Positions 62,201 to 64,000 of a stretch of DNA of 64,000 nt are shown one piece after another (position 1 is the first letter of the stretch; every line of letters begins with the position of its first letter). The DNA is taken from assembly GCF_010723575.1 (NCBI RefSeq), contig NZ_BLKZ01000001.1, positions 744,001-808,000 of the forward strand. Reading direction: 5' to 3'. Origin of the DNA: Mycobacterium bourgelatii (GTDB lineage: Bacteria; Actinomycetota; Actinomycetes; Mycobacteriales; Mycobacteriaceae). The notes below the pieces were generated by a model. It had not been told where the DNA came from and ran no database searches. It saw nothing but the letters and a program-made list of their open reading frames with translations. Position numbers and translations under genes: made by a program.

Positions 62201-62604
62201 TGGCCCGTCCCCGCGGCGCCGTTGGCGCCGTCGCCGATCAACGGGCGCTGGAACAGCGCCTGAGTCGGCGCATTGATCGCGTCCAAGATCTGCTGTTCGA
62301 TCGCCTGCAACGGCGAAGCGTTGGCCGCCTCGGCCGCCGCATACGCCCCAGCGCCCGACCTCAGCGCCTGCACAAATTGGTCGTGAAAGGTGGCCGCCTG
62401 AGCGCCCAGCGCTTGATACTGCCGCGCGAACCCGCCGAACAGGGTCGCGATCGCTGCAGACACCTCGTCGGCGCCGGCCGCCGCAATCTGCGTCGTCGCA
62501 CCGGCCGCGGCCGCATTGGCCGCCTGCACGGCCGAACCGATCCCACCCAACTCCGCCGACGCGCTACCGAGAAATTCAGGGGTGACAAAAATAAAAGAGG
62601 ACAA
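59284..62604 (-). CDS. PE_PGRS family protein
   Basis: A 1106-residue surface/secreted protein. The PE domain is residues 1-95 (SSFIFVTPEFLGSASAELGG to about NASPLQAIEQQ), a linker has NAPTQALFQRPLIGDGANG (the GRPLIGNG-type motif), and a PGRS region of about 970 residues of GGAGG/GGTGG repeats runs to FGTGGSPG. TTG 62604 is used with AGGAG seven bases upstream. PE proteins are exported by ESX-5 with PPE or alone. The PGRS repeats produce long false reading frames on other strands. It is inserted antiparallel between tsaD and groES, where I recall none in M. tuberculosis. Confidence 0.93.
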   Translation of the reverse strand: MSSFIFVTPEFLGSASAELGGIGSAVQAANAAAAGATTQIAAAGADEVSAAIATLFGGFARQYQALGAQAATFHDQFVQALRSGAGAYAAAEAANASPLQAIEQQILDAINAPTQALFQRPLIGDGANGAAGTGQAGGAGGILFGNGGSGGSGAAGQAGGVGGAAGLFGNGGAGGAGGAGASGGVGGAGGILYGNGGAGGAGGAGQAGGAGGWAGLFGNGGVGGAGGAAITPGGVGGIGGAGGAGGTFGGHGGNGGAGGQGGAGATGVAGGAGGDGGAGGASRALFGGNAGSGGDGGAGGDGATGETGSAGGGTGGDGTAGGAGGAGGAGGANAGIYGVGGAGGAGGSGGVGGDGGTGGTGVGSATNGGSGGTGGTGGNAGVGGAGGTGGPLGSVGKTGSNGTGGNGGSGGNGGVGDVGAAGTSSTTPTPGLQGFQGGAGGQGGAGGAGVDGQGGGNGGNGGQGGQGGEGGKGGSHTGTNGANAAAGGKGGTGGAAGAAGLGTDGGLDGSNGTGGQGGAGGGGGTGATGSTGGSGSGPGKGGQGGQGGAGGVGGDGGAGINGVGGGQGGTGGIGGTGGNGGNGGNNTASAGGNGAAGGKGGTGGTAGAGGIGTDGGEIGANGTGGQGGTGGNGGSGGTGTAGSNSTSAPTGGKQGGAGGAGGQGGSGGAGIDGEGGGQGGQGGNGGTGGTGGVGGSNTGTTGGAGADGGKGGTGGAAGAAGLGTDGGDDGNIGAGGTGGKGGNGGNGGTGTAGTNSGTPTNGGQGGKAGAGGQGGDGGAGIEGQGGGHGGQGGNGGTGGTGGAGGNNTTVGSANVAGEGGKGGSGGTAGAAGLGVDGGQDGKIGTGGTGGTGGQGGTGATGTAGSNGAAPTEGKSGGTGGAGGVGGDGGAGIGGVGGGAGGTGGQGGTGGTGGTGGSSNAVGSTATGGTGGTGGAAGTGGAGGNGTDGGSGGTGGQGGTAGAGGAGGLANTNGKGGIGGTGGIAGTGGVGGNAGGGDGNGGNGGAGGTGGTGGAGGNSSASTGGTGGDGSIGGTGGAGGTGSGEGAGGWGGSGGAGGGGGTGGKSSSTNGKAGTAGTAGDAGTGPDGLTGGAGGTGGGFGTGGSPG

Positions 62605-63100
62605 CTGAAGGCTCCTATTTCGGAAGACGATCTCAGCAGGATCCAGCCGGAATCCGCGAGACGTAGAAGGCAATTGGAGCGGACGATACCGCGAGGTCTT
62701 ACGTCCGCAGCCCCAATTTCTGCAGCCTGATTCTATGGATATTGATTTGCTCCACGCTGATTCTTTGTCTACCCATATTGGCCGAACTATGTTGGTATCG
62801 TGGCGGATTCGACTGTTTGTCATCCGGTGGGCGCTCGTTCTCGAGTCCGGCAAGACGAGCAATTGTGTCCATCCGCCGCCCATTCGGTATTGGGGGAGCA
62901 TGGCCCCCGTTAGTCCACATTTCGCGGAAGGCGAAATGCGCCGCTTGCGGATATGCGTAACGCGGTAGGCGTCCACGTGGGCCGGGCAATAACCTGGTGA
63001 AATGAGCCTCGCGACCGCGCGGTGACACAGTCCGGGCCCGCCGTCTCACGCAGGGCGAACGCAGGTCGGCGACACGGAAGCATCGGGGTACCCTTGAGTG
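62605..63100. other. Gene-free region between PE_PGRS and the groES operator
   Basis: About 500 bp with no convincing gene on either strand; short open frames lack ribosome-binding sites and family features. The stretch 62720-62830 is more AT-rich than the surroundings and probably carries the PE_PGRS promoter. No repeats, tRNA or insertion-sequence ends are seen. Confidence 0.6.
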
Positions 63101-63127
63101 CTAGCACTCTCGTGTATAGAGTGCTAG
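63101..63127 (+). promoter_or_regulatory. CIRCE operator (HrcA-binding site) upstream of groES
   Basis: CTAGCACTC and GAGTGCTAG are perfect 9-bp inverted arms separated by 9 bases, matching the CIRCE consensus TTAGCACTC-N9-GAGTGCTAA. HrcA represses groES/groEL here until heat shock. It lies about 170 bp upstream of the groES start codon. Confidence 0.96.
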
Positions 63128-63297
63128 GTGGCAGTCGGAAAGCCCCTGTGTCGGCACCCGCGACGACGGCGCGAGGGCACCGGAAGACTGCCGAACACCT
63201 GGTAATTCGGACGTTCGGGCGGATGCCCCGAGCGGCCGTCAACTCGGTCCGGGGCTCGCGGTCCCGGACCCGATCCAAATAGTGGAGGGCTCCAATC

Positions 63298-63600
63298 GTG
63301 GCGAAGGTGAACATCAAGCCACTCGAGGACAAGATTCTCGTGCAGGCCAACGAGGCCGAGACCACGACCGCTTCCGGTCTGGTCATTCCCGACACCGCCA
63401 AGGAGAAGCCCCAAGAGGGCACCGTCGTCGCAGTCGGCCCCGGCCGTTGGGACGAGGACGGCGAGAAGAGGATTCCGCTCGACGTCGCCGAAGGTGACAC
63501 CGTCATCTACAGCAAGTACGGCGGCACCGAAATCAAGTACGGCGGTGAGGAATACCTCATCCTGTCGGCGCGCGACGTGCTGGCTGTCGTTTCCAAGTAG
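63298..63600 (+). CDS. groES: Co-chaperonin GroES
   Basis: A 100-residue co-chaperonin forming the heptameric lid of GroEL. N terminus MAKVNIKPLEDKILV, mobile-loop region ETTTASGLVIPDTAKEKPQEG, roof GPGRWDEDG, and C-terminal EYLILSARDVLAVV are all standard. GTG 63298 follows GTGGAGGG. The upstream CIRCE element gives HrcA control. Confidence 0.97.
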   Translation: MAKVNIKPLEDKILVQANEAETTTASGLVIPDTAKEKPQEGTVVAVGPGRWDEDGEKRIPLDVAEGDTVIYSKYGGTEIKYGGEEYLILSARDVLAVVSK

Positions 63601-63609
63601 AACCGTGTC

Positions 63610-63656
63610 CCGCCCCGGCGATCCCCGCGTATCAGCGCGGGTGATTTCCGGGGCGG
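63610..63656 (+). promoter_or_regulatory. Stem-loop between groES and groEL1
   Basis: Outer arms CCGCCCCGG / CCGGGGCGG (9 bp, perfect) and inner arms CCCGCG / CGCGGG (6 bp) form an extended hairpin in the 80-bp gap, with no T-run. It may be an attenuator or an RNA-processing/stability element setting the groES:groEL1 ratio. Confidence 0.6.
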
Positions 63657-63680
63657 CATGCGTAATGGGGAAGGACCCTG

Positions 63681-64000
63681 ATGAGCAAGCTGATTGAGTA
63701 CGACGAAATCGCGCGTCGCGCCATCGAGGCGGGCATGGACAAGCTCGCCGACACGGTACGGGTGACGCTGGGTCCGCGTGGTCGGCATGTGGTGCTGGCC
63801 AAGTCATTTGGCGGGCCCACGGTCACCAACGACGGCGTCACGGTCGCCCGCGAGATCGACCTGGAGGACCCGTTCGAGAACCTGGGTGCCCAACTGGTGA
63901 AGTCGGTGGCCACCAAGACCAACGACGTCGCGGGTGACGGCACCACCACCGCGACCGTGCTGGCACAGGCGTTGGTGAAGGCCGGGCTGCGCCTGGTTGC
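63681..64000 (+). CDS. groEL1: Chaperonin GroEL1, N-terminal part (3' end outside window)
   Basis: The first 106 residues of a 60-kDa chaperonin. It starts MSKLIEYDEIARRAIEAGMDKLADTV; ATP-binding elements VTLGPRGRHVVL and the GDGTTTATVLAQ motif are present. Adjacent to groES, it corresponds to mycobacterial GroEL1 rather than the separate GroEL2. The distinctive His-rich tail of GroEL1 is beyond the window. ATG 63681. Confidence 0.95.
   Translation, partial: MSKLIEYDEIARRAIEAGMDKLADTVRVTLGPRGRHVVLAKSFGGPTVTNDGVTVAREIDLEDPFENLGAQLVKSVATKTNDVAGDGTTTATVLAQALVKAGLRLV

Noticed and set aside
62699..63049. Minus-strand open frame of 116 codons upstream of PE_PGRS
   Set aside because: No ribosome-binding site, no domain features, and it overlaps probable promoter DNA.

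Overview
The window is from a slow-growing Mycobacterium. The evidence is the GC-rich sequence, many GTG starts with 4-base ATGA/GTGA overlaps, a complete PE_PGRS gene, an ESX-4 locus, an Mce operon, and the order glmM / Rv3440c-Rv3439c homologues / glmS / nnr / gadB / alr / tsaE-tsaB-rimI-tsaD / groES-groEL1. This matches the M. tuberculosis Rv3450c-Rv3417c region read from its complementary strand. The species cannot be fixed from sequence alone.

Layout. 1-9385: ESX-4 type VII secretion (end of eccB4, a small secreted protein, mycP4, eccD4, eccC4, an Rv3446c-type protein, esxU, esxT). 9403-13584: a strong terminator, rplM-rpsI, glmM, and two proteins that look like type VII secretion clients. 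13585-39161: an accessory island of about 25.5 kb. Its left arm (minus strand) is one operon: P450, yrbE A/B, mce A-F, a Mce-associated protein, a Cys-containing unknown, and a carotenoid/apocarotenoid oxygenase. Its right arm (plus strand) is SDR, Rieske oxygenase, TetR, E1 alpha/beta, a broken CoA ligase, two acyl-CoA dehydrogenases, a [2Fe-2S] ferredoxin, DUF35, a thiolase/aldolase, a [3Fe-4S]-type ferredoxin, a one-domain lipoyl protein and ALDH. The arms diverge from a 108-bp promoter region. 39171-42607: F420-type oxidoreductase, SnoaL-like protein, two alpha/beta-hydrolase-fold proteins and a small membrane protein. 42728-47234: glmS, two tandem DUF4436 proteins and a rhomboid-like membrane protein. 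47459-51116: an accessory pair, an NAGGN-type amidotransferase and an S9 peptidase. 51219-59054: nnr, gadB, alr, an alpha/beta hydrolase, tsaE, tsaB, rimI, tsaD. 59055-62604: an 84-bp direct repeat and an antiparallel PE_PGRS gene. 63101-64000: a CIRCE operator, groES and the start of groEL1.

The main discovery candidate is the island at 13.6-39.2 kb. It combines a complete Mce lipid importer, translationally coupled to a P450 and a four-His iron carotenoid oxygenase, with a divergent set of oxygenase and beta-oxidation/aldolase genes. I infer a dedicated uptake-and-degradation system for an isoprenoid, apocarotenoid or sterol-like substrate. The island is bounded by imperfect copies of the Rv3439c-homologue 3' end joined to the 3' end of an F420 oxidoreductase gene: the left copy is a decayed gene remnant and the right copy abuts the intact gene. 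This marks the recombination junctions. The island CoA ligase has lost its ATP-binding P-loop region through a frame-shifting deletion, so the pathway is either decaying or relies on another ligase.
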